The position numbers were made by a program, and so were the translations under genes. This document shows positions 63,265 through 64,000 of a stretch of 64,000 nt of DNA, piece by piece (the stretch's first letter is position 1; each line of letters starts with the position of its first letter). The stretch covers positions 11,173,999 through 11,237,998 of the forward strand of contig CM055111.1 of the NCBI GenBank assembly GCA_029204225.1, in the 5' to 3' direction. Origin of the DNA: Diphasiastrum complanatum. Taxonomy: Eukaryota > Streptophyta > Lycopodiopsida > Lycopodiales > Lycopodiaceae. The notes beneath the pieces are model-generated. The model saw only the letters and a list, made by a program, of their open reading frames with translations. It did not search any database and was not told where the DNA came from.

Positions 63265-64000
63265 CTGTTATAGAATTGAAAATAGAGATAGAAAGGATCG
63301 TTAAATCAAGGTTTACCAACCTAGGAATCCTCGATGGTCTTCTACAACTCAAAATAGATCAAAATCAGCAACATGCAAGCAAATACAGTGACATGCAATC
63401 AACATGCAAGCAACTATAGTGACATGCAATAAAAATGCAAGCAAATATAGTGACATGCAATCAACATGCAAGCAACTGTGGAAACATGCAGGCAATCTCA
63501 AGAAATCTAGAGGCATGCATGCAACATGCATGGACTAGATTGATAGCAAATTGTAATTTTGTCGACAATAGATCAAACTTTCGAAGTGATCGGATTTGCT
63601 GGCTATGGAGGGCAGCGAGCAAGATGAAGAGGATGCGAGCAGAAATTTGCATGAAACTTCCGTCAGAAACTTGCTACACAAACTAAAATGATAGTATATG
63701 CTATAAGGAGCATTCTAACATCATTAATCCTAGAAATTGCTCCTCCAATTAGGTCGATTGGATCACGAATGCTTGTTGTCAATGAATTTCCAGCAAGAAG
63801 AACTATACATTAGCAAGAATACAAAGCAATAAATCAGATCCAACAAGACACCAATCTAGGTTACCATTACACTAGCATTAATTAGCAAGAGATTCTACCA
63901 CAAAAAACAAATCACAAGAGCATATGTGAGAAGAAATCTCTCTCTCCAATAGTGCGCCCATCTAGGAGGAGGAGGTATCATTTATAGATTGGAAACAAAT

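Larger units (their letters stand above)
59966..64000 (-). mobile_element. Copia-3: LTR retrotransposon, right LTR cut by the window end
   Basis: 3' LTR 59966-61099 (about 1134 bases, TGTTATAG...CCATAACA on the plus strand). The 5' LTR starts at 63266 and runs beyond the window. PBS on the minus strand TGGTATCAGAGC (63253-63264), one base from the LTR. The polypurine-like tract on the minus strand (AAACTTAGGAGGGAGC, about 61100-61115) overlaps the end of the coding frame. The interior is only about 2.2 kb because protease, integrase and the RT N-terminus are deleted. The left flank CCTCC is the expected target duplication; its partner is outside the window. Inserted into Copia-2's leader/LTR. 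Confidence 0.95.

Overview
This is nuclear DNA from a land plant, most likely a vascular plant with a large, repeat-rich genome. The evidence is two spliced host genes with GT-AG introns, a coilin gene of the plant type, a plant-type secreted aspartic protease, several generations of Ty1/Copia and Ty3/Gypsy retroelements whose primer-binding sites match initiator-Met tRNA, and long (GA/CT)n, (TG)n and (TA)n microsatellites. The sequence does not let me name the clade. The long, transposon-filled introns would suit a fern, a gymnosperm or a large-genome angiosperm.

Layout. 1-7.2 kb: a minus-strand A1-family aspartic protease gene. I can trace nine exons with consistent splice phases, from a signal peptide through DTGSD and DSGTT active-site motifs to the conserved C-terminal beta-strand region. 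7.2-13.3 kb: AT-rich intergenic DNA with three separate short tandem arrays. 13.3-17.7 kb: an unusual block holding a MAKR/BKI1-like coding fragment, a carboxylesterase fragment, very long microsatellites and about 2 kb of a degenerate CpG-rich repeat built around TTCGCGAA. 17.7-36.3 kb: decayed retroelements (Copia RT, one Copia LTR with its PBS, a Gypsy pol relic, a Copia gag-protease relic) and unidentified coding-like stretches.

37.3-48.2 kb: the 3' two-thirds of a minus-strand coilin gene, the scaffold protein of Cajal bodies. The reading frame can be followed through eight exons including a possible 32-nt microexon. Its N-terminal ubiquitin-like exons are not visible, so they lie upstream, beyond a first intron that probably exceeds 15 kb, or are absent. 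Two older Copia relics of opposite orientation lie in another coilin intron.

50.6-64 kb: a nest of three minus-strand Copia elements. Copia-1 (51403-56739) has two LTRs and a 5-bp target duplication, and it interrupts an unidentified open frame of about 300 codons. That frame directly abuts Copia-2 (gag-protease-integrase without reverse transcriptase). Copia-3 (from 59966 past the window end) has lost protease and integrase through an in-frame deletion, which leaves a 593-codon Gag-RT/RNase H fusion frame. None of the three looks able to move on its own. The two host genes are otherwise unrelated. The rest of the window reflects transposon insertion, deletion and microsatellite growth.
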